From positions 1,561,787-1,625,786 of the forward strand of contig JAJEKV010000013.1 in NCBI GenBank assembly GCA_021234155.1: DNA of 64,000 nt, in the 5' to 3' direction. The position numbers were made by a program, and so were the translations under genes. The stretch's first letter is position 1. Each line of letters starts with the position of its first letter. This DNA is from Isoetes taiwanensis. Taxonomy: Eukaryota; Streptophyta; Lycopodiopsida; Isoetales; Isoetaceae. The notes below the pieces were generated by a model. The model did not search any database and was not told the DNA's origin. It saw nothing but the letters and a program-made list of their open reading frames with translations. Shown here in pieces: positions 34,509 to 45,299 of this stretch.

Positions 34509-35396
34509 GATGGTTTGCTATCTATGATTCCTTCTGCCGAGATGACTGTAGACTGATTCTTAACCTCCCCCGACTCAATGGCTGCACAAATTTTACACTC
34601 ACCTTTTATGAAGTCTTGGGGTTCCTGTTGGTCGCCTTCTTCGTCATCCCCCTCGGCTGATGACTCCCAATCGGCAAGTTCAACTAATGCCGCCTGCATA
34701 ACAAAGGGCAGTTGCACGTTCGGTGCCCTGGCTGAAAGCACCGGAAACACAACTTCTCTATGCATTCCTTTCTTTTCTCCTTTGGGATGTTGTCTAGGAG
34801 AAATATAACTGACTTGCCCCCTGATCCTTCCTGTGGTTTGTGGTTTTGCGTAACCCTTCCACCATATTCTGGCTGGCCCTATCAAGTTTGCTGTTGCCAT
34901 CTTGCCTACGTCTTTATCTTTCATTCCATAAGAGTTTCCAAATTCTTCCATCTCATCCAGCCATGTTTCTGCCTCCATACTTGATCTGTCCTTGCCCGAG
35001 AATTGGCCTAGCTTTCTTGTCTTCCATACATTACGCATTGCGCTGTCTACTTTCTTGTGGTAGTCATCTGTTTTTTCTGTTCTTATTTCTGCCCTGCGAT
35101 ACGTCTGACTCACTCTCGGAGCTACTTCTGGATCCACTGTCTGAGGTCTCTGGTCTGCTAGAGCTGGAAGGAGATGGACTCCTCCTATCCCTTCTTTTCC
35201 TCTTCCTATGCTTCTCGGGAGCCTGGGCTTCTTCCCCCTCTGGTTGAGGAGCTTCGTCAAGGCCCCTTGGAGGTGGTAGAGGTGGTGGTGGGGGTCCATA
35301 CTCTTGGGCATGCATTAGTGGTGTTGCCCATTGTAGCAACTGCTGCATCTGATTTCTCATCTGAGTCAACCTTGCATTTACTGTCTCTCCTGTCAT
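34505..35396 (-). pseudogene. gag of element A, split over three frames
   Basis: ATG at 35396 starts MTGETVNARLTQMRNQMQQL, followed by a Pro-rich and a basic Ser/Arg region to about 35064. The capsid-like core (GQFSGKDRSSMEAETWLDEM, then NLIGPARIWWKG) is in the next frame. A perfect CCHC knuckle (CFRCFQPGHRTCNC, C-X2-C-X4-H-X4-C) lies in a third frame near 34710-34760. So at least two frameshifts separate an otherwise complete Gag. Confidence 0.8.
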
Positions 35397-35806
35397 GTCT
35401 TGCTCGTCGTCGTGTTCCCGGCCGAACAGGTTCCTAGGTTGCCACTGGTGCTGCCGTCCCTGGCCTTGAGACCCTGAGCCGGTGTTCCTGGCTACAAGTA
35501 TTAGTCACCAATGTTATTTCTTAGATGCATTATACAACATTATTTACATGTCAATTATTGTCAGGCATAAAAGAAATCATATCAAAATTTCGACTTATAA
35601 GTTAATGACAAGTTATGGCAATTGATATACGAGACTTATACATTATAGAGAAATATATAATAATACATGAAATTGTTAGGACATTTTTGTTCATTTTAAT
35701 GATATATGGAAATAAAACTGTTCATCGCCGAGAACCCTTCATTGATTTGAAGAAGTTCTTCACATCCTTAAGTCAAAGGCCCTTGCCGACGTTGCGCAAG
35801 ATGTTT
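35397..35806. other. non-coding stretch between gag and the extra ORF (element A)
   Basis: AT-rich, with no minus-strand frame. It is repeated without any difference that I can see in element B (around 59300-59709), so it belongs to the element. Confidence 0.5.
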
Positions 35807-37070
35807 CTAGAAGATCCACCTTCGAGAGCTCGAGCCATTTGAGGTGCAGGGAGTGGAGGTGTTGTTGCCGCAACGACCATCAATAGTGCATCTCTCAAGC
35901 GGCCCCTGGCGAAGTCGAGTGTGGAATACCACGGATCTCTTGAAGAGAATGATGTGATCCGTGTTGCTGCTTAGCTTGGCGTACTGCCCGAAGCCGGAGA
36001 GCGCTATGAGGAGCGCCACGGCTTCCTCCCCTCGAGGGCTGAACTCCTTATGAAAAACTATCATCTGCCCTTGGCTGAGGACTGGGAGGTAGTACCGGAG
36101 TGCCTTACCCCTTCCTATGGTCTGCGTGCCTGTGCCCTTCCTTGGAGCCGCTCCGTCGTAGACGTCCAATGCTAAGAGGTCTTCATGGTCTCTTCACATG
36201 GTGGTTGCACTTTCCAGGTTGATGCTGCTGGATGCCTCCCGCATGCTCCTCGATCGAACTGTTCGGCTAGAGCTCGGGTCCTTCCATGGTTTGTACAACC
36301 TGCTTTGGATTTCTTGAAATTCCTCCTCTTGGATGACCGGCTGCTGTTGACGATACATCTCCCTCATGTGTTCATAGGCGGTGATGTCTGACATCGTCTT
36401 GCCGGCGTAGGAGTGTCTCTCCGCTACTTCTCTTCGGACTTCCTGGTAGAAGTAGTCGATGAAGTCACTCTGCTACCCTTTTGCAATCAAGCCTAAGAGC
36501 TCGTCGATTCTGAGCCCTTCTTCTTGGCAGTATGGGAGGTTGAGGATGTCATTTGCCAAAATGTATTCTTCCCCTTCGATTACTATTGGCGATAGTGCTG
36601 TGATGCCGATTGGTGGTTCGGTGGCCCACCTAATGTCTTCATTATGTCTTGCTATGCGTCTCTCCATTCTTGCTGCCTCCCTGCTCTCCCAATCTGGGTT
36701 TTCTTCCCCGAGTTGCTCATAGTCCTGCTAAATCTGCAATGCCCCTACTGTTGTGCTATGGTACACGTACTTCGAGGATTCGATCTCATGTATCTGGCTT
36801 TGCTCCATTCTTGTGTTGAGTGGCGCTAGGTCCAAAGGCTGGATTGAAGGCTCCCCCACCTTGTTGACTGCCCTATACTGCATGAATAGAGGCAGGCTGC
36901 GTGTGCGAAACATACCTATGCACGTGAGCCTTACAACTCATGTAGTCGGGTATGTTCTTTGTCCTATCCCAAAGCTGCCCCTTGAATCGGATCCCCCCCT
37001 CCCCCATGGCTTGGCTCAGCGACTCCAAGGATATCCACTTCCCTCCCCTTGAGGAAAGGATAACTTTCAA
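35807..37070 (-). pseudogene. extra ORF 2 in the leader of element A (unknown function)
   Basis: From ATG at 37070 a minus-strand coding stretch of about 420 codons can be followed: MKVILSSRGGKWISLESLSQ, then (one frameshift near 36900) EPSIQPLDLAPLNTRMEQSQ, then RHNEDIRWATEPPIGITALS, SDITAYEHMREMYRQQQP, and DVYDGAAPRKGTGTQTIGRG to 35807. In this second frame the breaks are two TAG codons (36730-36728 and 36475-36473) and a TGA near 36196. Element B reads through the 36900 region in a single frame, so that break is not shared. I do not recognise the protein. A TATA box lies about 250 bp upstream. Confidence 0.6.
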
Positions 37071-37314
37071 GGGTAAGAGACTTGGCGATCATCGCGGCAA
37101 ACTATGTCGGTATAGTAAGGGGTCAAATACATGGAAGGCCTCTTGGCGAGGAAATCAAGGATGTGGTTGGCCTGTCATTACCATTGAGCGAAGTTGGTGA
37201 AGCCAACCATTGGAGATAGATGTAGAAGATGGCTTGGAAAGATTGACAAAAGCTTGAAAAATCGCCTAAGAGGGTGAGAGCAAGTTTGGTAATGAGGAAA
37301 TGGCAAATGAGGTC

Positions 37315-37327
37315 CCCTTATATAGAC
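37315..37327 (-). promoter_or_regulatory. internal TATA box upstream of extra ORF 2
   Basis: The minus strand reads CTATATAAGGGG, a strong plant TATA box, followed about 30-35 bp on by a pyrimidine/CA-type start region and then the ATG at 37070. The same box is conserved in element B near 61213. It suggests a separate promoter inside the element. Confidence 0.5.
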
Positions 37328-37429
37328 TAAGATTGCCTCGGCTTCAGGTGCACAAAGGGTTCTTGGAGAGCAGGGCCTTTGTTCTAAGGCTATGGGTCTC
37401 AAATGATGTACAATGAAGTGCAAATTAAG

Positions 37430-38147
37430 TTAAGAAAGCGAAGCAAAACAAGTTAAGAAACACTACATGGCGGTTTGTTGGGTCAAATTTGGACAATCCA
37501 TGGTCAAACTTGGTGATTGAGGAGGTTGCCAGCCTTGAAAAGAGGTGATTTCTATGAAAACTAAACTTCTCTGAGGGTTGTCAGATGCTAAAATGCCTAT
37601 TTGGATCAAGTCTAAACTAACTAGCAACTTATTTCATGCTAATTGGACATCTAAAAGTGTAATTTTGGGTGATTTCGGGTCACAGCGAAGAAAAGGTCTG
37701 CGTCGCGAAATCGAGAGCGTTTAGCGGAGTGGCCGAGTCGGGCGTATCTTGGCTATTTTTGGACATTTTTAGAAAACATTAAGTGCTACACTACATTTCT
37801 AGGCAAATTCTAAGCATTCTAACAGCTTTTAATACAAAAATTGGATCAAATTTGCACGGAATCAAGTGACTCGGGTCACTTCGCGCGGAAGGGACTTGCG
37901 TCGCGAACGCAGAGGCATTTGGCGCGGAGTGACCGAAGTCGGTCGATTTCAAGCCAAATTTTGGTTTTTAGGTCAGAATTTTATGCAAATGAAGCAATTA
38001 AGAGTATTCTAAGCATGATACAAAAGATTCTACTGCAATTTGATTTATACAAAAATATTTTTATATCAAACAAAAATTATTTCTGAGGGAAAAAAAATAC
38101 TTTTATAGTTATGGGATAGAATTATACAGACAAAAGTTTATATATAT
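37430..38147. repeat. spacer of element A with a duplicated CG-rich ~70-bp block
   Basis: Two related blocks, about 37670-37745 and 37865-37945, share GGTCAC...GCG, CTTGCGTCGCGAA/CTGCGTCGCGAA and GGAGTG(A/G)CCGA. Each is rich in CG within AT-rich sequence. Element B keeps both (about 61560-61640 and 61765-61840). No coding frame was found. Confidence 0.55.
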
Positions 38148-39329
38148 TTATAATTTTAGTTTATGTATACAAAAATGGAGCTCCTCAAGTTTCTCCTTGC
38201 GGATCCTCCTGCGCCAAGTCTGAGATCCTTGGGCATTACCATCACCCGCTTGCGTGAGTGGATTTTGTGAGAGGTTACCTTCTTCAAAAAGATGGATGAG
38301 CTCGCCTACATTTGCCTCTTGCGGGGCTCGGACCATCAAGGGTGTCACCCTATAATTGAATTAGAAAGTCTGCATTATCTCGGAGGAGCAGCTTTCGAGC
38401 AGGCGTTCACGATAAGGAGATTAGTGCACTGCTGGAAGTGCCTAATCTCCCTAAAAACATGGGCATGCCTTGAATTGGGCCAGTGGTGGACCTTCTTCGG
38501 CGGCTCCGGCCGTGGTGGCGGTGGCTTGAGGCTGGTTCTTCGGCCGCCTGCCTTTAACGTACCTCTGTACGTTTTGCTTACAATACTAATCATTGTACCT
38601 CTTCCACCTGCGGAGGTACTCTTGGTATACTTTCTCGCGACGCTGTAATTCATGGTCTTGCTTGAGCGTGAAGTCCTGCTCGCCCACCTTCTGCTTCTTT
38701 ACAACCTTAGGTGGCTTGGGCCACTTAGGGTATGGTGGGTGGGCATCAGGGTTTGATGGTTCCCCGGCATCTTCCTCGGGCTCGTCTTTCGTCTGCCCGG
38801 CTCCCTCGCTCTCCTCTTCCTCCTCCTCCACGTCGGTAGGTTCCCGACGAGGTTCCTAAATATGGACCATCCCTCTTGGGCGGTCTTGGTTCCTCTTGGA
38901 CCGCTTCTCCCTTCTTCCCGCCTCCTTCTCCCTCTCGCTCTTCTTCCTCTGGGCCCTCTCCTCGGGCCATTCTGCTACCTTCTCCTTGCCCTTCTTCTTG
39001 TTGGAAGAGCCAAACTCCTCTTGCTGCTCATGTTGCTGCTGATGTTCCTCCTGCTGCTGCTACTCTTCCTGCTGCCCCTCTTGCTGCTGCTGCTCTTCTT
39101 GTTGCTGCTGCTCCTCCTGGTGCTTCTCCTGGTGCTCCCACTCCTCTTGGTCAGACGGGTGGCCGAAGTGGACGGTCTCATCCATCCGCTGTGTCTCCAC
39201 CGAGGAGCTGGTCTGGTTGTCCTCCTGGTAGGCGTGGTAGGTGTCGTCGGTCGAACTCGACGACTCCTCCTCCCTCCCGGGCTTGAGGTGCTACGGGATC
39301 TTCTTGCCAGGACCTGCTGCTGCCGCCAT
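38148..39329 (-). pseudogene. extra ORF 1 in the leader of element A: Gln/Glu-rich protein
   Basis: ATG at 39329 starts MAAAAGPGKKIP, then an in-frame TAG, a Ser/Asp-rich stretch, a long Gln/Glu-rich low-complexity region with a second TAG (39062-39060), a basic region, an acidic region (EEEEEESEGAG), a Pro/Lys-rich segment (KWPKPPKVVKKQK) and HELQRREKVYQEYLRRWKRY. After further breaks the C-terminal LIHLFEEGN ... [13 protein letters not shown] ends at 38148. It lies first after the 5' LTR. Unknown function; the low-complexity, charged make-up suggests a disordered protein. The TAG after KIP is shared with element B. Confidence 0.5.
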
Positions 39330-39931
39330 AGAGGGTGTGCGCCTGGGACTAAACTTTCTAGCTGTGCATTTGGTGCGCGCCGTATCTTACGATCAGGAAA
39401 ACTGATTAAGTTAAGCTGGGTATCAAAGGAGGGAGGTTTAGGAAAAGATAGGGAGAAATGGGCAAGAAGATATTTAAAAAGGAAGATGCTATAGGGAATA
39501 TTCTCCTACCATTAATAGCCCTATTAATTAGCCCCCTTATTAATTACCCCACTATACATACTTATTAATATATGGCTGATGCTGTATTATACTATGAAAT
39601 TCGAATTTCTCTAATGGTTTGAAGTCTTAATTATGAATTTGCGTCATTTTTCACCTGGGTCTCGGATTGGGATGATTCTTCGACCCATTTTGGGTGTAAT
39701 CTGATGCTGATGCATAATTTTCACTCCAATTTTACTAGAATGTTAATTTGACTCATTCTTTTTTTCCCATTTAAAAACTTAGCCTATTTTTACGGACCCA
39801 CTGCCTAGGAGAAAATTTTTCTCCTATTTTCGAGGTTCAATGGTGGAAATTTTCATTCCACACCCTATTAGGCCTGCTAGACTACTTAACTAGGATATGG
39901 TCAGTGCTAGTTCTTGGTCAACCAAGAACAT
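39330..39931. other. leader of element A before extra ORF 1
   Basis: Non-coding sequence between the primer site and the first extra ORF; it is repeated almost exactly in element B (63172-63773). Confidence 0.6.
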
Positions 39932-39944
39932 GGCTCTGATACCA
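39932..39944 (-). promoter_or_regulatory. primer binding site (initiator tRNA-Met) of element A
   Basis: The minus strand reads TGGTATCAGAGCC, complementary to the 3' end of plant initiator tRNA-Met, one base from the LTR end GTCACA. This fixes the transcription direction and the 5' LTR. Confidence 0.92.
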
Positions 39945-39945
39945 T

Positions 39946-41572
39946 TGTGACGCTCCCTACAAAATATACGGCGTCCGGCCGTAGACTTTGCAGGAAATCC
40001 CCCATCCGGTCCTTCGACCGCACGGGCCCTCCGTTTATCCCGCACCCCAGGGTACCCCTAGTGCAGGAAGGGGACACGAAGGTGTCTTGCGCGCCTTGTC
40101 CCTATGGGCTCCTATATCAGCGGAAGCATCACAATGTCAATACTAGCAATAATAGTACATCCTGCTACCTCGAAGGGTAGCCCATCCCCTCATCCATAGC
40201 TACAACAGAAATAAACATATGCCATAAAACACGAGAGCTCCTACCCCGGGCTCAGACTCATGGGAAAAGTAGACTGACGGCTAGGCCTCAAAATAGAGCA
40301 GACCAAGTCATAACAATGGCGGGGCTGGCTTGAGACAATGGCTAGGGTTGACCACTCCATCCGCCCCTCCTGTGCATACTTTGCAGATGGGCTAGATCGG
40401 GCTCTAGCATGACTCTAGCCTTCCGGATACGCAATCCCATGGCATCACCCATTGAGACTACTCCGGGTTGCATCTCCCCGGTCCATCGAGGCAGGAAGGG
40501 TTGCATCTCTCCTTCCCGGGGCCTAGAGGTTCCTTGGGCGGCTAGAGAATCATGGCGACACACGATTCGTCCCCAACTTAACCCCCTAAAACAAGAGCCA
40601 GGCCGTCACCTGCAGCTCTTGAGAGACAGGGCAACACCATTGCCCCAGGAGGTGTCGGACCCATGCGGCAGAGAGTGGCCGGCCATAAGCCTAGCCCGCT
40701 ATGGGGTCCCCAGTAGCCGCGATCAGCAGGGACCCTCCGTCTCGCCTCTAGCCCCGTTATGTAGTGCTGAGTCACATCATAGCCACCAAAGCCTGGTGGG
40801 TTCCTATGCACAGGCCGCATATAATAGGAACTAAAGGGTCTAACTAGTAGCATTACTAAGTAATGGCTACTAGGTCTCTACCCCCCTTCCCAATACAAGA
40901 GGAGAAACATGATCAACCATCATCACATAACTTCATAACATGATAATCATCAGAATAATATCTAACCTAATCATACATATCTAACTTACAGTTAGGGTTC
41001 CTTGATTAGGGTTGAAGATGTTGAATAAGGGTTCTAGGATGGCTCTACTCTAGATACGAAACACTAACTCATCTAGAGTGCTAACTTCCAGATGAACTAC
41101 TAGGAACACTACTCCAAATACCTGCTCCCGAAGAGCTCCCTCCTATTCCTGGCGTATCCATGATCTTCGAGGTGGTCGAAGTAGCGCTCGCTCCAAGATC
41201 GTGCACGCACTCTGGGGGCCGTTGCACTAGGCTATGCCACAGCAAACGACGCTCGAAACGGAGTTTCGAGTGCGAAGAAGGTTCCGAGGGTGTTGGGTCA
41301 GGAAAAGAGGCCTAGGGTTAGGGTTTCGCTGAATATAGGTTAGGGTCCACATGGGATGCCATGTGGCTCCAATGGGGCATGGCCGTGTGGCGGTTGCCCA
41401 ATAGGATAAGGCCATGTGGAAAATGGCCTTATCCTAAGGTTATCTAAGTTATATACTTAACTTAGATATGCATGCCACTTTCTAAGGTATACAAGGCTAT
41501 GAAGGTAGACTTGTATAGTGACGGACCCAAAAATATACGTATTTATAGCGTATATTTCCCTAGAACATCACA
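39946..41572 (-). repeat. 5' LTR of element A
   Basis: About 1.63 kb from TGTGACGCTCC to CATCACA on the plus strand; pairs with 28657-30299. The differences between the LTRs are mainly scattered transitions, suggesting an older insertion. It carries the element promoter on the minus strand; I could not place the start site. Confidence 0.9.
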
Positions 41573-43072
41573 GTTTCAAGCCCAAAACCAACTGTTCTGG
41601 GGCATTTTTGGATCGATACGGCTCTATCTGAGCTCAAATCACTTCTTCTCTTCATCAAACCAATGTTAAAAAGGCAAACAAAGTGATTAGAAGGGTTTTT
41701 GAAGCAGTTCAAGCCGCCCATGGAGCTGTAAGAACGATATGACCAAAGATTTCAACCCGGCGCACAATTTTGTGCTTAGTTTTTGCCAAAAATACCACTT
41801 TTTGGTCGGGAAATACCATTTTTTTTTAGGAAATACCACTCATTTTGGCGGAAATATCACTGGTGATAATGGGTGGGCGGGCTCTACACCAAAAAAGTCC
41901 GGAAATACCACATCCCAGACTCTAAATATGAGCGTCCCATAAAAACAATGGACGTGTAGTGTTTTTAGACAAAGTTGCTCTCTTCACTGCATCAAAATAG
42001 GACCATGCATCACCCAATAACCATATGGGGTTACTTTTGGTCTTGGATTTATGGGAAGTCGAGAAGTTTATCCGGCAACTAAACATTTTAAAACCTTTGA
42101 AAAATAGCTTAACATTCCAAAAGTTTCCTAACAAACCGAAAAATCCCAATTTAATAAGTTAGATTCACAAGATGATATGGAATGTAAGATGATTGGAGCA
42201 GGCCCATGGGCAATGTTGGTGCAATGTGTACATGTGATATCTCAAATGTTATCTCCTTCTCCTTCTCAAAACCTTATATTTCAATACCATATTATCTTGA
42301 TATGGTCCATATTTGGCTCTTCCCAAATTTCCATACCTTGTCAGAACTATAAAGCAAAATTTTGCTAAAGTTTTACATAAACATGCTCCTCTTTCTCTAA
42401 GACATGCATGACACCTAGATAGATTCCAAAAGATAATGCATGCATGGAAATGGGTTGGGTCCAACTAAGGATGGAAAAGAAAAGGAAAGGAAAGGTCTAT
42501 TCAAACTGCAGGAAGAAAAATGAAGGGGAAAAACTTTTTCGTTCCATCCAATAGATGAGATTCACTTGTAACAGTATTGCAGGTATTAATACACGAATTT
42601 AACTCATACACCTCGAGATGCAGAACCTTATCTTCTTTTTTCATCTTAGAACCAGATGATGTGAGCTAAATAGGTGAATGATGTAGTATTCCAGAGGCTG
42701 AAAAGTCGTTTCCAGCTCATACAAAGGGGATAAATGGAGGCATTGGACTGCTTTGAATTATTTACTAGGCAAAGCTTGAAGTTGATAGTCAATAATTGGG
42801 ACCAGTTGTCATACCAAGGTCAATAATTTGCCCATTCTTTCAAAAAAAAAAAGAAAAAAAAGAAAAAAAGAAATCTATTTTATTCTACTCTTTCAAATTC
42901 AAGATTCAAGAGCCAAGAGTTTGAGTAAATATTGATATTGGGCGCTTGGGCTGACGTGTGTTAGAGTCCACACGTTTTTACGTGCCTAACCACCCAAAAA
43001 CACACTATAGGAGAAATGCACAGCCTGCAAGCTATGGAGCCATTGCCCCGAACCCTAATCCTCATTTCGTAG
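41573..43072. other. intergenic region upstream of the RING gene
   Basis: Begins with GTTTC, the right flank of element A. Contains an A/G-rich simple tract at about 42840-42873. Short plus-strand frames near 43073-43285 (Ala-rich MVAGGGSSAAATAFAAAAAA) may be the 5' leader or an upstream ORF of the RING gene. No TATA box is convincing. Confidence 0.35.
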
Positions 43073-43361
43073 ATGGTTGCAGGCGGTGGTTCTAGCGCAG
43101 CGGCTACAGCATTTGCGGCAGCAGCAGCCGCTACCATAGCACTTGTCGGCCTCTGTTGGTGCAGATCACATCTATCAGGACGAAGCACGCCTCCAATCTG
43201 TCCCATTAATCCATCCATCTCGTCATCCCGCATCTCGGTCCCGAAGATCTCCTTCAAAGCTGGAGAAATTAACCTCGCAGTTTAAGGCTAAGGTGCGTAA
43301 GGTCTCAAAAATTGCAAAGGGGCGAAAATCTGTTTGTTTGGAAGTCGGTGATTCTGCTAGT

Positions 43362-43999
43362 ATGTCAAGTGGGGTTTCTAGGGCTTCCAAAAAACGTGCA
43401 GACGAGGAAGAATCGGCTTCTGCAGAGGCAAGCGGTAGTGAAAGTAGTCATTTCGATTGTAATATTTGTTTTGAGCTTGCTCAAGATCCAGTGGTGACTT
43501 TATGTGGGCATCTGTTTTGTTGGCCATGTCTGTATAAGTGGCTTCAGTATAGAACTTCTTCTAAAGAATGCCCTGTTTGTAAGGCTGGAGTTGAAGAGGA
43601 GAAAGTTATTCCTTTGTATGGTAGAGGCAAGGCATCTGCAGATCCAAGAACTAAACCTATTCCTGAGACTGAAATCCCCACAGACCTGCCGGTCAAAGAC
43701 CTAATACAGCTTATCGTGCAGAACATCAACAGCATTATTCATTTAATTTCATGGGGGCCACGGTACAGTACCTGTGGCACAGTTTGGAAACCTTTTCGTT
43801 TTCTGCTGGATTTGGATTATTCCCTTCTCTATTTGGGGTTCACTGGCATGGTATTGGTGGCACAGGTCCTGCCTTTGGAAATTCTCAAGCTCAAAATGTG
43901 GCAGCTCAAGCTCAAGATCATCAAGAGGTGTACTTATCCAGGTTATTGTTTGTGGTTGGCTGTTTGGTTACATTATTTCTCACTTTTCTGAGTATTTGA
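43362..43999 (+). CDS. RMA-type membrane-anchored RING E3 ubiquitin ligase, frame broken once
   Basis: The start is the first in-frame ATG (43362), giving a short Ser/Glu-rich N-terminus before the RING, as in RMA/RNF5 relatives. C3HC4 RING: Cys 33, 36, 48, His 50, Cys 53, 56, 70 and 73, in [20 protein letters not shown] and ECPVCK, then VIPLYGRG, an RMA hallmark. The second half is in another frame: [28 protein letters not shown] and a C-terminal anchor [19 protein letters not shown] ending at 43999. One missing base in CCCC at 43676-43679 would join them (about 212 residues, normal size). RMA ligases sit in the ER membrane and ubiquitinate misfolded or trafficking membrane proteins. It is probably functional, with the break an error or a recent mutation. 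Confidence 0.85.
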
Positions 44000-44090
44000 C
44001 CATTTCTGTAACTCCTCTGTCAGTGCTATGCTGGCATTTTTATTTCCATATTTTTTAATCCCTAAGGCATTAGTGGAAAAGTGTTGGATG

Positions 44091-44234
44091 CGTTATGCGG
44101 TTTTGATTGATTTCTTATCAAATCAATTGAACTTGGCAAAGACTATACTTGGTGTGTTCAAGCGCTATGCGGTTTTGATTGATTCCTTATCAATTGAACT
44201 CGGGAATATGATACTTGTACATACCATCATCTGA
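44091..44234 (+). repeat. 72-bp partial tandem duplication after the RING gene
   Basis: TATGCGGTTTTGATTGATTY followed by CTTATCAA...ATTGAACT occurs twice, 72 bp apart (44095 and 44167). It lies in the presumed 3' untranslated region. Confidence 0.7.
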
Positions 44235-45083
44235 ATCACAGGAATGAAAACCTGTAACATGGTTCACTTATGTTATTTTATTTTAGTAATTTCAACCTCA
44301 TAGTACATTGCTGCAAGTGGGAACCGTGGAAAGTTTGTGCCATGTTATTTATGCAGGCAGAGTTCTTGGAATGCTTCTCTTTATGGATACATTTCGTACA
44401 AATGTTTTAATAAATGAATGAGAAACAGTATGCGACAGAACCATGGAAAGCCTGTGCCATATTTAGTTTGTGCAAGTAGGGTCTTTATGGATGCCTCTTT
44501 TTACAGATACAAATTGTCAGAAAAGAGCCCTAATTAAGTCCATAGGTTTCGATATGACGATGGCATGCATCTTTGTTAGAAGATTTTGCAGTTTTGGAAT
44601 GAAAGGGGAATGAAAACTTTTGTTTATGTTACAGAAAGCTGATATGAGCTGTCATTTAATAACGACTGAAAAGGTGGGCCGTCACAAAGTGTTTCAAAGA
44701 AAATAGCCATTTCAGTTTTTTAAAGAGGAATGATGCTTCACGTCATAAAACCTTTGTTGAAAAGTGAGCTGAGCTGAGTTTTTTTTTTTTTCTTGATGCG
44801 AGGATAAACATTCACTAAATTAGTGGGAAAAAGGGTGCCAAAACAGCCCCAATGCCATGGGGAATGGCGTATTTTTAGCACAAGCTTTTGAGAAAATAAA
44901 CAGGTTAATGTTCTATGTGCTCATGCTAAAGCGGTAGCTGCTTTGACCAAAGATTGTGGCTATACATGTAGCAAAAAATATCATGTTTTGAAGCACCAAA
45001 AGACATATATGCAAGCAAAATAGCATCAACCAATTAGTATTTGCATTATAATTGACTCAAGCTTTCTTATGAGAGGAAGTGAA
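44235..45083. other. presumed 3' region of the RING gene and spacer
   Basis: A possible polyadenylation signal AATAAA lies at 44409. The sequence then is unique and non-coding, with a T tract near 44780-44792. Confidence 0.35.
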
Positions 45084-45299
45084 TGTTACGATTCTAACTT
45101 AGAGCTTGAGGAATCTAGGCGGCTTGGTGAATTCTAATGAGGTGCAGTCCATAAGGGCCTAAAAGGGTAGAATAGTCGTATAAGGAGCAAGCCTTATATG
45201 CAGGCACCTTTGAAAGGTCTTGGGAGGAAAGGGGCAAGGGAGCTAGCTGTAGGAATATTGGAGAAAGGCATCAATGGAGGATCATCACGGATCTCTAAA
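45084..45299 (+). repeat. diverged repeat, target of element C (left part)
   Basis: Similar to 53815-54036 over about 200 bp (shared GGGTAGAATAG, AGCAAGCCTTATATGC, CAATGGAGGATC.TCACGGATC). Element C begins right after CTAAA here, so the second copy shows what the empty site looks like. Confidence 0.65.

Larger units (their letters stand above)
28657..41572 (-). mobile_element. complete chromodomain Ty3/gypsy retrotransposon (element A)
   Basis: 12.9 kb, read on the minus strand. 5' LTR 41572-39946, iMet primer site, a 4.5-kb leader with two extra broken ORFs and its own TATA box, gag, protease, RT, RNase H, integrase with chromodomain remnant, C-rich tract (polypurine on the minus strand), 3' LTR 30299-28657. 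LTRs begin TGTGAC and end GTCACA. The flanks are GTTTT on the left and GTTTC on the right, an imperfect 5-bp target duplication. Gene order PR-RT-RH-IN and the chromodomain place it among chromoviruses (Tekay/Del-like by leader and primer site; subclass is inference). Frame breaks and an integrase change make it non-autonomous. Confidence 0.9.

Noticed and set aside
38862-39494. 210-residue Leu-rich plus-strand ORF that looks like a membrane protein
   Set aside because: It is the antisense of the Gln/Glu-rich CAG/GAG repeats of extra ORF 1; poly-Leu/Pro is the expected shadow.
43073-43285. Ala-rich ORF MVAGGGSSAAATAF... as the true N-terminus of the RING protein
   Set aside because: It is in another frame and would need an extra frameshift; RMA proteins normally start shortly before the RING, as the ATG at 43362 does. 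Kept only as a possible upstream ORF.
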